64,000 nucleotides of DNA from Anaerosomatales bacterium (lineage in GTDB: Bacteria; Actinomycetota; Coriobacteriia; Anaerosomatales; Anaerosomataceae): the NCBI GenBank assembly GCA_030019445.1, contig JASEEU010000005.1, positions 101,047-165,046 on the forward strand, in the 5' to 3' direction. Made by a program: the position numbers and the translations under genes. Positions 8,268-17,027 of the stretch are shown here, piece after piece. Every line of letters starts with the position of its first letter. The stretch's first letter is position 1. Under the pieces are notes generated by a model. It was given only the letters and a program-made list of their open reading frames with translations. It did no database searches and was not told where the DNA came from.

Positions 8268-8296
8268 ACTATACCCCTGGGGGTATTGCCTGTCAA
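8268..8296 (-). promoter_or_regulatory. CsoR-controlled promoter of the thioredoxin operon
   Basis: On the minus strand TTGACA (8291-8296) and TATAGT (8268-8273) are separated by exactly 17 bases, close to consensus. The operator ATACCCCCAGGGGTAT (8271-8286) fills the spacer and touches the -10. It is the csoR operator minus one base pair. A strong promoter under tight repression, induced when the CsoR-family protein loses DNA, is the natural reading. Confidence 0.9.
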
Positions 8297-8374
8297 TCGC
8301 CGGCGCTGCCCGTGTGGCCGCTGTCGGCGTGAAGCGATATCGTAAGCAGGGCTAAGGCAGGGAGGTTGGCCCGG

Positions 8375-9610
8375 GTGTACGAATCCTGGTTCATGCTGCT
8401 CGGTGGCTCGATCGTGTTCGGCGCGGGCATCGTGGCGACGATGGTCGTGCCGCGACGCTGGCAGCTCGTCTCGGCGATCGTCATGGCGAGCGGGATCGTG
8501 GGCGCGGTCGTGGCGCTCGGGGATCTCACGTCCGCGTACAACGCCCCCGCCCCCACCGGTCTCGCCATCGCGTTCCTCATCGCCGGCATCGCCGGTGGCT
8601 ACTGGGTGGCCGCTGAGGGGCTTTCACTTCTCGCTCGTCCGCGTCCTGCCCATACGCTCGAGGCTGCCGATCCTCCTCACGCCGGCCACACCGAGGTGCT
8701 GCTCCTTGCGTGCGCCGAGCCCGAACGCTACTCGCCGCGCGCTGTCGCCGCGCGCCACCGTGACCTGATCGAGAGCGGGGCGCTCGACATCCCCACGAGC
8801 GCGGTGCCGTTCATGTACATGTCCGAGATGGCTCGCTACCGCGCTATCGGGGGCCGTCTCGGATCCCGGTCGGCCGCCCGCGCGATCGCGAGCGCGGTCG
8901 AGCACCGTCTCGCCACCGACCCGCGTGTCGAGCGCGTCTCGCTCGCCTGGTGCGACCCTTTGACCGTGCAGACCGCCGCCGTCGCCGCCCACCACAGGGG
9001 CGCAAGCCGCCTCGTCCTCGTCACGCTCGGCGCCGACGTGTCGCGCGACGTGGAGCGTGTCCGTGACGCGATCGAGGCCCTCCACCCGAGCCGTGCGGGC
9101 ATGCGGATCGTCTCGGCTCCGTCGATCTGGCACTCGGACACCCTGACGGCGCGCCTCGTCGAACGCACCAAAGCCGCGGCGCTTGATGCGCCGCTGTCCG
9201 AGGTGGGTGTCGTGCTCGTCGGTGCCGGTGAGCCACCGGCGTGGGCGGCAACGCATCCAGCGTGGTCGGAGCGAGAGAACTACTTCGCACAGCGGGTGCG
9301 GATGCTGCTTGCCGAGGAGGGCCTCGACGAGCGCCGCGTGCGGACCGCGTGGCTCGAGTGGCAGCTTCCCGATGTGACGGAGGCCGTCCGGCATCTCGCG
9401 GCGATGGGGTGTGCGCGGATCGTCGTGGCGCCCGGTATGATCGCGCTCCCCACCCTCGGCACGTCGATCGACCTGGAGCACGCCGTCCGACTCGCGCGCG
9501 TCGGGGCGCAGGGAACGGTCATCACGCTGACGCCCTGGGGTGAGGACGAGGCGCTCGTGGACACCGCCGTCAGCGCGGTACAGCAAGCGCTGAACGATAG
9601 CGCGGTCTAG
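8375..9610 (+). CDS. Membrane-anchored ferrochelatase/CbiX-fold protein
   Basis: 411 aa from GTG at 8375, 9 bases after GGAGG; a TTG at 8366 abuts that site and was rejected. Two or three hydrophobic segments occupy about residues 4-80. The remaining ~320 residues have the two-lobed look of class II chelatases: lobe one with R-Y-R-A-I-G-G-R-L-G-S-R, similar to the ferrochelatase YR.IGG.SP stretch, and lobe two with a G.ARIVVAPGMIALPTLGT segment like the HemH/CbiX C-terminal lobe. A membrane-anchored chelatase-like protein is unusual. Substrate and even enzyme activity are unproven; catalytic His/Glu could not be assigned with certainty. Confidence 0.5.
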   Translation: MYESWFMLLGGSIVFGAGIVATMVVPRRWQLVSAIVMASGIVGAVVALGDLTSAYNAPAPTGLAIAFLIAGIAGGYWVAAEGLSLLARPRPAHTLEAADPPHAGHTEVLLLACAEPERYSPRAVAARHRDLIESGALDIPTSAVPFMYMSEMARYRAIGGRLGSRSAARAIASAVEHRLATDPRVERVSLAWCDPLTVQTAAVAAHHRGASRLVLVTLGADVSRDVERVRDAIEALHPSRAGMRIVSAPSIWHSDTLTARLVERTKAAALDAPLSEVGVVLVGAGEPPAWAATHPAWSERENYFAQRVRMLLAEEGLDERRVRTAWLEWQLPDVTEAVRHLAAMGCARIVVAPGMIALPTLGTSIDLEHAVRLARVGAQGTVITLTPWGEDEALVDTAVSAVQQALNDSAV

Positions 9611-9647
9611 CGGAGCGAGATGACGCCGGTCCCGATCGGCCCGCCGA

Positions 9648-10361
9648 TCAGTCCTTGCAGCGCTCCCAGTTCCAGGCCTGAAGCCGCCGGATGCGCGGGA
9701 TGCGGAAGGCGTAACGCAGCGCCACGTTGAGCCCGCCGGGAGCGGCCTCCGCACGCGTCTCAAGCCGGTCGATGCTCGAGCGCAGGTCCGCGGCGGTCGT
9801 GCCGCGGAAGAGCGTGTAACCCCGCCCGATGCCCTGAAGCAGGTGCGCGTCGGAACCGCCTGTAGCAGCGATGCCCTGCCCGCCGGCGAACATCTTGGCG
9901 GCCACCCGGTTCGCCCAACCCAGGTACGGGACCGAGTTGTAGATCTCGAGCGCATGGAAGGCCATCTCGTTGACCGCCTGGGCGAATGCGGTCCGCCCGA
10001 ACGGCCCGAAGATACCGCGATTAGAGAACGGGTGCGGGATGATGACCACGCCGTTCTGCTCGTGGATGCGCGAGATCGTCTCCAGCGCCGAGAGACCCGC
10101 CGGGATCTCCTCCTCGAGGAAGAGCCCGATGATGTGGCCCGACTTGGACGATATCTCCTCGCCGACGACGACCTCGAAGTCGTAGAGGTCCTCAAGGGAC
10201 TTCGCGAAGCGCGCGCCCTCGAGCGTGTTGTGGTCGGTGATGGCGATGACGGAAAGGTCGGTCTTGGTCGCGACGTACTCCATGATCTCGGGGATCCTGG
10301 CCGTGCCGTCGCTGTGCGTGGAGTGTATGTGCAGGTCGGCCTTGCTCCAGACCTCGTTCAC
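9648..10361 (-). CDS. PHP-domain metal-dependent phosphoesterase
   Basis: 237 aa from GTG at 10359-10361 with AGGGGG upstream. The N-terminal motif ADLHIHSTHSDG gives the first PHP metal ligands (H11, H13), and ITDHN supplies a further D/H pair near residue 50. Later histidines (IIPHPFS, GGSDAHL) complete a trinuclear-type site. PHP proteins hydrolyse phosphoesters, for example nucleoside 3',5'-bisphosphates or small oligonucleotides; the exact substrate is not decided here. Lies alone after a convergent neighbour; 142 bases of non-coding DNA separate it from the cNMP-binding gene upstream. Confidence 0.85.
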   Translation of the reverse strand: MNEVWSKADLHIHSTHSDGTARIPEIMEYVATKTDLSVIAITDHNTLEGARFAKSLEDLYDFEVVVGEEISSKSGHIIGLFLEEEIPAGLSALETISRIHEQNGVVIIPHPFSNRGIFGPFGRTAFAQAVNEMAFHALEIYNSVPYLGWANRVAAKMFAGGQGIAATGGSDAHLLQGIGRGYTLFRGTTAADLRSSIDRLETRAEAAPGGLNVALRYAFRIPRIRRLQAWNWERCKD

Positions 10362-10503
10362 GTAGGTGCCCCCTGGTCTCGCTGGATCGCTATCGGCTGA
10401 ACGAGAGCAACTTCCGTACCGTCTTCGTCGCCGATGTCTCACTGTACTCTACTATCGGCGCCGGGACATCCGGCCTCGATAGCGCGCTGACGAGCGGCAT
10501 CCC

Positions 10504-10944
10504 TCAGGAGAGCTCCGCCTCGAGGATCGCCCGCTCGGTCAGGATCATCTCGGCACGATCGAGCACGTGCTGCGTGCAGACGTCCTGCAGTCGCTGGGTG
10601 GTCACCCGCAGACGCTCGGTGAGCGCGCCCATCGCCCGCAGGGCGAGCTCGGGATCCTGACGCAGCGCCTCGAGGAAGCTCTCGCGGTCGTAGAGGGAGA
10701 GCTCGGTCTCGCCGACCGCGATGGCGCTGGCCGAGCGCGGCCGGTGCTCGATGATGGCCGACTCGCCGAACATCTCGCCCGGACCGAACTCGGCGACGAC
10801 CGTCGCGACGATGTCACCGTCCTTGCGGATGCGCACCGCCCCCTCGTTGATGACGTAGAGGTGCGTGCCCTCGTCACCCTCCCGGAAGACCACCTCGCCG
10901 TCCGCGTAGCGCCTGATGCTGCCGCCCTCGCCAGCGATGACCAT
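10504..10944 (-). CDS. Cyclic nucleotide-binding (Crp-like sensor) domain protein
   Basis: 146 aa from ATG at 10944 preceded by GGAGG. A single cNMP-binding beta-roll (about 10-115) includes the phosphate-binding cassette FGESAIIEHRPRSASAIA, with a C-terminal helix (about 115-146) but no helix-turn-helix. Such stand-alone domains may regulate partner proteins in response to cAMP-type ligands. It follows the aminotransferase gene by 28 bases on the same strand and may be cotranscribed. Confidence 0.8.
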   Translation of the reverse strand: MVIAGEGGSIRRYADGEVVFREGDEGTHLYVINEGAVRIRKDGDIVATVVAEFGPGEMFGESAIIEHRPRSASAIAVGETELSLYDRESFLEALRQDPELALRAMGALTERLRVTTQRLQDVCTQHVLDRAEMILTERAILEAELS

Positions 10945-10972
10945 CGCGACCTCCGTCTCCGTTCCGTCCGCC

Positions 10973-12130
10973 TCAGGCGGATGCGACCCAACCGCGCAGA
11001 CGCTCGACGCCCTCCTTGAGCCGGTCCAGCGACGTGGCGTAGCTGAACCGCAGGAATCCCTCGCCGCCCGGCCCGAAGTCGACGCCTGGCGCGACGGCCA
11101 CACGCGCCTCATCCAGCAGTCGCCCGCTCAACGCGAGCGAGTCCGCGCCCCACGCGCGCGCGTCTGCGAAGACGTAGAATGCGCCGGTGGGCTCGGTGGC
11201 CACCACAAGACCGAGCTCACGGAGCGCCGGCGTGAGATAGCGTCGGCGCGTGTCGTACACGGCACGCATGCGCTCGACGTCGTCCTGTGCGTAGAGCAGC
11301 GCGGTGGTACCGGCGACCTGCACGAAGTTGTTGGCGCACAGGAAGAAGTTCTGCTGGATCTTCTCGGCAGGGCGCACGAACGAGCGCGGCGCGATGAGGT
11401 AGCCGAGACGCCACCCCGTCATGGCGTACGCCTTGGAGAAGCCGTTCAGGACGAACGCCCGGTCGGTGTACTCGAGGATGCTGTGCGTCCGGCCGACGAA
11501 CTGCAACCCGTGGTAGATCTCGTCGCTCGCGATGTAGATGCCGGTCTCCTCGGCAAGGTCGGCGAGCGCCTGCAGGTCCTCGGGCTCGAGCGTCGTGCCC
11601 ATGGGATTGGCCGGCGAGTTGATCATGACCGCCTTCGTACGCGGCGTGATGGCGCGACGGACCTCATCGACGCGAAAGCGGAAGCCCTCCTCGGCACGCA
11701 CGCGCACGGGCACGGGCACGCCGCCCAGGAAGCTCACGTAGTTGGGATACGCAGGATAGCAGGGGTCCGAGAGAATCACCTCGTCGCCGGGGTCGAGCAG
11801 GCTGCCGAAGAGCAGCAGCATGGCGGGTGACGTTCCCTGCGTGACGACGATGTCCTCGGGATCGACGGTCACGTCGTACGTGCCGAGGTAGTGCGCGGCG
11901 ATCGCCTCCCGCAGCGAGGGCAGGCCGGCAGACGGCGTGTAGCTCGTGTCGCCACCCTCCATGGCCTGCTCGGCCGCGGCGGTTATCACCTCCGGCGTCG
12001 GGAAGTCGGGGTCGCCGATCTCCAGGCGGACGACGTCGATCCCCTGCGCCTCGAGCGCCTTGGCCTGGGCGACGACGTCCATGACCACGAACGGCCTGAT
12101 CGCCTGCGCCCGCCTCGATACCTCGGTCAT
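10973..12130 (-). CDS. PLP-dependent class I/II aminotransferase
   Basis: 385 aa, fold type I. The PLP lysine is in NGFSKAYAMTGWRLGY; NPMGT and the Asp of ASDEIYHGL make the other cofactor contacts, and an Arg near the C-terminus (FLRFSYA) would bind substrate carboxylate. Length and motifs match AspC/ArgD-like aspartate or alanine transaminases of the Ib group; substrate unresolved. Starts 3 bases after the stop of the radical SAM gene. Confidence 0.9.
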   Translation of the reverse strand: MTEVSRRAQAIRPFVVMDVVAQAKALEAQGIDVVRLEIGDPDFPTPEVITAAAEQAMEGGDTSYTPSAGLPSLREAIAAHYLGTYDVTVDPEDIVVTQGTSPAMLLLFGSLLDPGDEVILSDPCYPAYPNYVSFLGGVPVPVRVRAEEGFRFRVDEVRRAITPRTKAVMINSPANPMGTTLEPEDLQALADLAEETGIYIASDEIYHGLQFVGRTHSILEYTDRAFVLNGFSKAYAMTGWRLGYLIAPRSFVRPAEKIQQNFFLCANNFVQVAGTTALLYAQDDVERMRAVYDTRRRYLTPALRELGLVVATEPTGAFYVFADARAWGADSLALSGRLLDEARVAVAPGVDFGPGGEGFLRFSYATSLDRLKEGVERLRGWVASA

Positions 12131-12133
12131 CGG

Positions 12134-13426
12134 CTAGCGCTCCTCTCCGGGCGACAGCCTCGCCCGATAGCGTTTCTGTAACCACGTCGCGCGCACCTCG
12201 GCCCGCCTCAGGTCGGCGTAGCCGATGGTCGGGGTCGAGATGATCTCGTGCGGCGGCTCCGGGTCGAAGACCAGCCCGAGCTCGTCCGCCCGGTCGTACA
12301 GGTCCGTGCCGGGCAGCACGTGCAGCGTCGAGGTCTGCACGATCCCGGGGTCGAGGCTCATGACGAACGCCAGCCCGTCGAAGAAGTCGCGCACGGCGTC
12401 ACCGGGAAGCCCCACGATGAGGTCGCACTCCACGATGATGCCCCGGCGCTTGAGCGCCGCCACGCCCGCTCGGAAGCGTTCGGCGTCGAACCCGCGTCGA
12501 CACTCGGCGAGGGCCGCCTCGCCCACCGACTGCGGGCCGGTCTCGACCGATGCCACGCCCGCCCGCGCGAGGAGCGCCGCGGCCGCGTCGTCGATGCGCT
12601 CGATATCGACCTCCACGGTGTGCAGCCGGATCCCGCGAGCCGCGTGCGGGGCGAGCAGGCGCGCGAGCATCTGGAGCCGTTCGCCCGTGAGGTTGAACAC
12701 CGGGTCGATGAAGGAGAACGCCGTCATGCCGGGCGCCTGCGCGACGGCGTCGATCTCCGCGGCGATACGCCCTTCCGAGAAGGACCGGATGCGCCCGTAG
12801 CCCTTGCCTTCGAAGCAGTAGCCGCAGCGGTGCGGGCAGCCACGGTACGTCTCGATGTACGCACCGTTGTCCGTCGGCGTCATCACGCCGGTGAGATAGG
12901 GCGAGGGGATCGAGTCGAGGTCCGCGATGAGGGCGCGGTCCGGTGCCGAGACGACCGTTCCCCCCCGCCCGCGCGCGGTCACGCCCTCCACGCGCGTGAC
13001 GTCGCGCCCGCGCGTCGTCGCGTACAGCAGCTCGGTGAAGGTCGCCTCCCCTTCCCCGCGCACGACGACGTCCGCCGCCGGCTGAGCAGCGAGGACCTTC
13101 TCGGCCACGGGGCCCACTTCGGGGCCGCCGAGGACGATCGTCGTCTGGGGGCGCGCGGCCTTCACGATACGGGCGACCTCGAAGACCGCGCGCGCGTTCC
13201 AGCAGACGACCGAGAGGCCAAGCACATCAGGCTCGAGCTCGAGCACCCGATACGCGACCCACCACGGGTCGAGGTCGACGGTCAGGTCGAGGGTCTGGAA
13301 GGCGACCCGCCCCGCCAGCCGGCTGTCCGCCTGCGCGTACGCACGCAGGTAGCCGAGCGCGAGCGACTGGTAACCAGGGGAGTTGAGCGCGCACAAGACG
13401 ACGCGCGTGGGCTCAGGGGAGGGCAT
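12134..13426 (-). CDS. B12-binding-domain radical SAM protein
   Basis: 430 aa. The N-terminal half (about 8-140) is a cobalamin-binding-like domain with GLSVVCWNA and VLGGPEVG segments. The radical SAM domain follows, with the [4Fe-4S] cysteines Cys197, Cys201 and Cys204 in GCPHRCGYC. The third domain (about 345-430) carries the helical DUF4080-type tail often seen in this family. These enzymes catalyse methylations or rearrangements on unknown substrates. Its start overlaps the end of the upstream radical-SAM-like gene by 14 bases, so the two are likely partners. Confidence 0.85.
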   Translation of the reverse strand: MPSPEPTRVVLCALNSPGYQSLALGYLRAYAQADSRLAGRVAFQTLDLTVDLDPWWVAYRVLELEPDVLGLSVVCWNARAVFEVARIVKAARPQTTIVLGGPEVGPVAEKVLAAQPAADVVVRGEGEATFTELLYATTRGRDVTRVEGVTARGRGGTVVSAPDRALIADLDSIPSPYLTGVMTPTDNGAYIETYRGCPHRCGYCFEGKGYGRIRSFSEGRIAAEIDAVAQAPGMTAFSFIDPVFNLTGERLQMLARLLAPHAARGIRLHTVEVDIERIDDAAAALLARAGVASVETGPQSVGEAALAECRRGFDAERFRAGVAALKRRGIIVECDLIVGLPGDAVRDFFDGLAFVMSLDPGIVQTSTLHVLPGTDLYDRADELGLVFDPEPPHEIISTPTIGYADLRRAEVRATWLQKRYRARLSPGEER

Positions 13427-14129
13427 CGGCGTCCTCCTCGGTCATGTGGAGCGCGTGCGTGGCGGGGAGCAGGGCCGTGTCGCCCACGACGTCGACCCAG
13501 ACCGCGTTCACCATGCCGGTGTCGCACGCAGCCGCCAGCAGCGCGCTCGTCTCGGCAGATCGCGGCACGTCGCCTACGGTGATGCGCACGGCATCGGCAC
13601 CCGCCTCCGCGAGCGCCGCGACGGTCGACGGCAGCGCCGCGATCGTATGACGGCACGCTTCGACACGCGCCTCGATGGCGATGGGCGTCTGCAGGCGCTG
13701 CGCCGCCGCGCGGACGGCTGCGATGCCGGCGAGCGCCGCAGGGCCCGAGGGTCCGCCGGTCACGCGCACGGAGAGCGCCTCATCAGCCGCGGTGACGCGA
13801 ACGATGTAGTGCCGCACGCCCGCATGGAGCGAGCCGGCGGCGTTGTCGCCCGCACGCAGCGCCGCGCCGTCGGTGTCGATCGCGATACGCTCGACGCCGG
13901 CGCTCACCGCGGCTTCGACGAGCGCGGGCAGCTCGGGGTGGCCGAACGGGTCGGCGCCGGTGAGCAGGATGTTGGGACCGGGAACGGCCGTGGAGGCCGA
14001 GACGACCTCCGCGATCCGGGTGGCGATATCACCAGGCGCCCGGTAGGTGACCGGCTCCGCGGAGCCGTGACACGCGCGGCACCTGCTGCGCCCTCCGCCT
14101 CCCACGATGATCGGGTTGAACTCCAGCAT
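13413..14129 (-). CDS. Degenerate radical-SAM-like protein lacking one cluster cysteine
   Basis: 238 aa. After a short strand, the motif region reads G-G-R-S-R-C-R-A-C, with Cys17 and Cys20 in the positions of the second and third radical SAM cysteines, while the first position (residue 13) is Gly. The following GPNILLTGADPFGHPEL stretch matches the radical SAM strand beta2 region (normally GGEP), and IDTDGAAL the TNG strand. So the fold is probably a radical SAM barrel that cannot hold a normal cluster. CRACHG also fits the CxxCH heme motif, but there is no signal peptide, so a c-type cytochrome is unlikely. It overlaps the catalytic radical SAM gene by 14 bases. Confidence 0.5.
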   Translation of the reverse strand: MLEFNPIIVGGGGRSRCRACHGSAEPVTYRAPGDIATRIAEVVSASTAVPGPNILLTGADPFGHPELPALVEAAVSAGVERIAIDTDGAALRAGDNAAGSLHAGVRHYIVRVTAADEALSVRVTGGPSGPAALAGIAAVRAAAQRLQTPIAIEARVEACRHTIAALPSTVAALAEAGADAVRITVGDVPRSAETSALLAAACDTGMVNAVWVDVVGDTALLPATHALHMTEEDADALP

Positions 14130-14202
14130 CTCCCCTGCCCTCGACGCGACAGGGAACAGTATACCGGCTCAACAGGGCGAATACGCCTGTTCTGACCACT
14201 GC

Positions 14203-14211
14203 TGCTAGAAT
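14203..14211 (+). promoter_or_regulatory. Extended -10 promoter, probably giving a leaderless mRNA
   Basis: TGCTAGAAT (14203-14211) fits an extended -10 (TG-n-TANAAT) and ends only 10 bases before the ATG at 14222. No Shine-Dalgarno lies between. A near-perfect inverted repeat (AACAGG...CCTGTT, 14171-14191) just upstream may be an operator. Confidence 0.5.
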
Positions 14212-14221
14212 CATCCATACC

Positions 14222-15772
14222 ATGGAGCGCTGGACCGATCGACTCGCCATCCGGCCGCGGACGCTGCTGGTCACTACGTTCATCCTGGTGCTGCTGCTCG
14301 TCATGCAGTACTTCAACTTCGCGTTGTTCCACACGGTGGCCGAGCTGTTCGCTGTCATCGTCGCGGTGAGCGTCTTCATGGTGATGTGGAACTCGCGTCG
14401 GTTCCTCGACAACAACTACCTGCTCTTCCTGGGCATCTCGCTGCTCTTCGTCGCGGCGATCGATGTCGCCCACCTCATCACGTACCGGGGCGTCGGCATC
14501 GTTCCGGACGTGGGGGTCGATGTGCCCACGCAGTTCTGGATCGCCGGACGCTTCTTGCAGGCGGGCGTCTTCCTCATAGCGCCGAGTCTTCTGGACCGGC
14601 GCAAGGACGTCCGCATGTGGATGTCTGCCGTCGGGCTGTTGACCGCGCTGCTCATCGCGGCGGTCGTGTTCGACCTCTTCCCCACGTGCCTGACCGCGAC
14701 CGGGCTCACAGCCTTCAAGCGTGTGAGCGAGTACGTCATCATCGGCCTGCTGTTCGCCGCGCTCTTCCGACTGCGCGCCCGCGCTGACCGCTTCGATGCC
14801 TCGCTGCTCGGGATCGTCTCGGCCTCCATCCTGGTGACCGCCGGCTCCGAGTTCTTCTTCACGCTCTACAGCGACCCGTTCGGCGTGGCGAACCTCATCG
14901 GCCACTTCCTGCGCATCATGGCCTTCTACCTCCTCTATCGAGCGACGGTCCAGGCCGCGCTCCAGGAGCCGTACGGCGTCCTGTTCCGGGAGCTCGCCCA
15001 GTACGCGGAGGCGCTACGTATCAGCGAGGAGCGCGAGCGTCACGCCAAGGAGGCGCAACGCGAGATCGCCGAGAAGCTCCAGCGCTCCATGCTCTACGTC
15101 TCCACCGAGACGCCCGGCGTGCGCCTCGGCCACACGTATCGCTCCGCTGACGAGCTGGCGCTCATCGGCGGCGATCTCTATGACGCGGTCACCCTGGCCG
15201 ACGGACGCGTCGCTTTCTTCCTCGGCGACGTGTCGGGCAAAGGCATCGACGCCGCTACCGCGAGCTCGGTGGTGCGCACGACGCTGCGCGTGATCGCGCT
15301 CTCAGAGCGCACGCCCTCCGAGGTGCTCGCCTCGGCCAACCGCGTGCTCCTCAATGTGCTCCCTGCGGCGACGTTCGCGACCGCGGTCTTCGGCGTGCTC
15401 GACACCACCACGGGGGCGCTCGTGCTCGCCAACGCCGGACACCCCGACCCCTACCGCTGCGCTCCCGACGTCTGCGAGGCGCTCCTCGCGGAACGCGGTG
15501 TGCCGCTCGGCCTGTTCGAAGACAGTGCCTACCCGGAGACCACCTTCAAGCTCGCTCCGGAGGACGTCGTGGTGTTCTACAGCGACGGCCTGCTCGACAC
15601 CAGGAACGGCGAGGACTTCTTCGGCGAGGAGCGCATCCGTGCCGCGCTCGACGAGCTGGACACCCGAAGCCCGCAGCGCGTCGCCGAGGGGCTCCTCGCC
15701 TCGGCCGAGCGCTTCGCCCAGGGGAGTCACACCGACGACGTCGCCGTCCTCGCCTTCAGCTACGGCTCGTAG
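14222..15772 (+). CDS. MASE3-type membrane sensor with SpoIIE/PP2C phosphatase domain
   Basis: 516 aa. Residues about 10-245 form seven or so membrane helices with MASE3-like features (HTVAELFAV and LFVAAIDVAHLITYRG). A coiled segment (about 250-290) leads to a PP2C/SpoIIE phosphatase domain containing GGDLYDAV and GDVSGKGIDAA, the metal-binding aspartates, and DDVAVL near the end. Such proteins dephosphorylate anti-sigma-factor antagonists, linking a membrane signal to alternative sigma factor release. No partner antagonist or kinase lies nearby. The promoter structure suggests leaderless translation. Confidence 0.88.
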   Translation: MERWTDRLAIRPRTLLVTTFILVLLLVMQYFNFALFHTVAELFAVIVAVSVFMVMWNSRRFLDNNYLLFLGISLLFVAAIDVAHLITYRGVGIVPDVGVDVPTQFWIAGRFLQAGVFLIAPSLLDRRKDVRMWMSAVGLLTALLIAAVVFDLFPTCLTATGLTAFKRVSEYVIIGLLFAALFRLRARADRFDASLLGIVSASILVTAGSEFFFTLYSDPFGVANLIGHFLRIMAFYLLYRATVQAALQEPYGVLFRELAQYAEALRISEERERHAKEAQREIAEKLQRSMLYVSTETPGVRLGHTYRSADELALIGGDLYDAVTLADGRVAFFLGDVSGKGIDAATASSVVRTTLRVIALSERTPSEVLASANRVLLNVLPAATFATAVFGVLDTTTGALVLANAGHPDPYRCAPDVCEALLAERGVPLGLFEDSAYPETTFKLAPEDVVVFYSDGLLDTRNGEDFFGEERIRAALDELDTRSPQRVAEGLLASAERFAQGSHTDDVAVLAFSYGS

Positions 15773-15787
15773 CGAGGCGGATACGCG

Positions 15788-15813
15788 ACGGGCGGCCCCG
15801 GAAGGCCGCCCGT
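15788..15813 (+). terminator. Hairpin after the SpoIIE-type gene
   Basis: ACGGGCGGCC (15788-15797) pairs perfectly with GGCCGCCCGT (15804-15813) over a 6-nt loop, 16 bases after the stop codon and between two convergent genes. No T-run follows, so termination may be factor-assisted or may serve both strands. Confidence 0.65.
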
Positions 15814-15822
15814 GATATTCGA

Positions 15823-15910
<88 letters not shown>

Positions 15911-15942
15911 GTGGCGTCCCCGTCCCGGGGACAGCGAACGTG

Positions 15943-15971
15943 AGTATAGCAAGACCGCCGCGGGCTGCCTA
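15943..15971 (-). promoter_or_regulatory. Candidate promoter of tRNA-Leu
   Basis: On the minus strand TAGGCA (15966-15971) and TATACT (15943-15948) are 17 bases apart, about 33 bases before the tRNA 5' end. The -35 overlaps the last codons of the oligopeptide ATPase gene. A small hairpin (GTCCCC/GGGGAC, 15916-15932) lies in the tRNA leader. Confidence 0.5.
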
Positions 15972-17027
15972 GACCGCTTCCGCGGCCCCCTCGGCGCCCC
16001 CCTCCCCTTCACCGATCACGGTGCTGCGCCGCAGCTCCGGAGGGATGGGGAACGGCTTGGCGAAGTGACACGCGGCGCGCTGACCGGGCGCTACCTCACG
16101 GAGCTCGGGGTCTTGCTCGGCACAGATCGGGAATTGCGCGATGGGGCACCGCGTATGGAAGCGGCATCCGGTCGGCGGGTCGATCGGGCTCGGGACGTCG
16201 CCTTCGAGGATGATGCGCTCACGCGCGCGCTGCTTCTCGGGGTCGGGCACGGGCACCGCCGAGAGCAACGACTGCGTGTAGGGATGCTGCGGAGCGTCGT
16301 AGAGCTCCTTCCAGCCCCCGGTCTCCACGATCTTGCCCAGGTACATGACCACGATGCGGTCAGAGATATGGCGGATGACCGAGAGGTCGTGCGCGATGAA
16401 CAGGTACGTCAGGCCGAACTGGTCCTGCAGGTCGTCGAGAAGGTTCACGACCTGCGCCTGGATGGAGACGTCGAGCGCCGAGACGGGCTCGTCGCACACG
16501 ATGAGCTTGGGCTGCAGCGCGAGCGCGCGGGCGATGCCGATGCGCTGGCGCTGACCGCCCGAGAACTCATGCGGGTACCGGTTGATGTGCTCGGGATTGA
16601 GGCCGACGACGTCGAGCAGCTCCTGCACGCGCTTGCGCTGTTCGCCGCTCGTCCCGACGCCGTGGACCTTGAGCGGCTCGGATACGATCTCCCCGATGGT
16701 CATGCGCGGGTTCAGCGACGCGTACGGGTCCTGGAAGATGATCTGCACCTGGCGGCGGAACTCCTTGAGCGCCTTGCCGCGCAGCGTCAGCACATCCTGG
16801 CCATCGAATGCGATCTCGCCCGATGTCGCCTCGATCAGCCGGATGATGCACCGCCCGGTCGTAGACTTGCCGCAGCCGGACTCGCCCACGAGGCCGACCG
16901 TCTCGCCGGACTCGACGGTGAACGAGACGTCGTCCACGGCCTTGACGTGCGCGCCGACGCGCGACATGAGCACGCCCTGCTCCACCGGGAAGTGTTTCAC
17001 GAGGTTGCGGACTTCCAGCAGCGCCAC
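15969..17027 (-). CDS. oppF: Oligopeptide/dipeptide ABC transporter ATP-binding protein F
   Basis: 352 aa ABC ATPase with Walker [10 protein letters not shown], signature [15 protein letters not shown] and Walker [14 protein letters not shown]. The C-terminal extension (about 255-325) contains the spaced cysteines of the oligo_HPY domain (CRFHTRCP...C), typical of Opp/Dpp ATPases. It pairs with OppD to energise import. Last gene of oppABCDF; its start touches the oppD stop with no gap. A Glu/Ala-rich tail ends the protein. Confidence 0.94.
   Translation of the reverse strand: MALLEVRNLVKHFPVEQGVLMSRVGAHVKAVDDVSFTVESGETVGLVGESGCGKSTTGRCIIRLIEATSGEIAFDGQDVLTLRGKALKEFRRQVQIIFQDPYASLNPRMTIGEIVSEPLKVHGVGTSGEQRKRVQELLDVVGLNPEHINRYPHEFSGGQRQRIGIARALALQPKLIVCDEPVSALDVSIQAQVVNLLDDLQDQFGLTYLFIAHDLSVIRHISDRIVVMYLGKIVETGGWKELYDAPQHPYTQSLLSAVPVPDPEKQRARERIILEGDVPSPIDPPTGCRFHTRCPIAQFPICAEQDPELREVAPGQRAACHFAKPFPIPPELRRSTVIGEGEGGAEGAAEAV

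Noticed and set aside
14067..14081. CRACH read as a c-type heme-binding motif
   Set aside because: The protein has no signal peptide or membrane segment, and its other segments fit a radical SAM barrel better.
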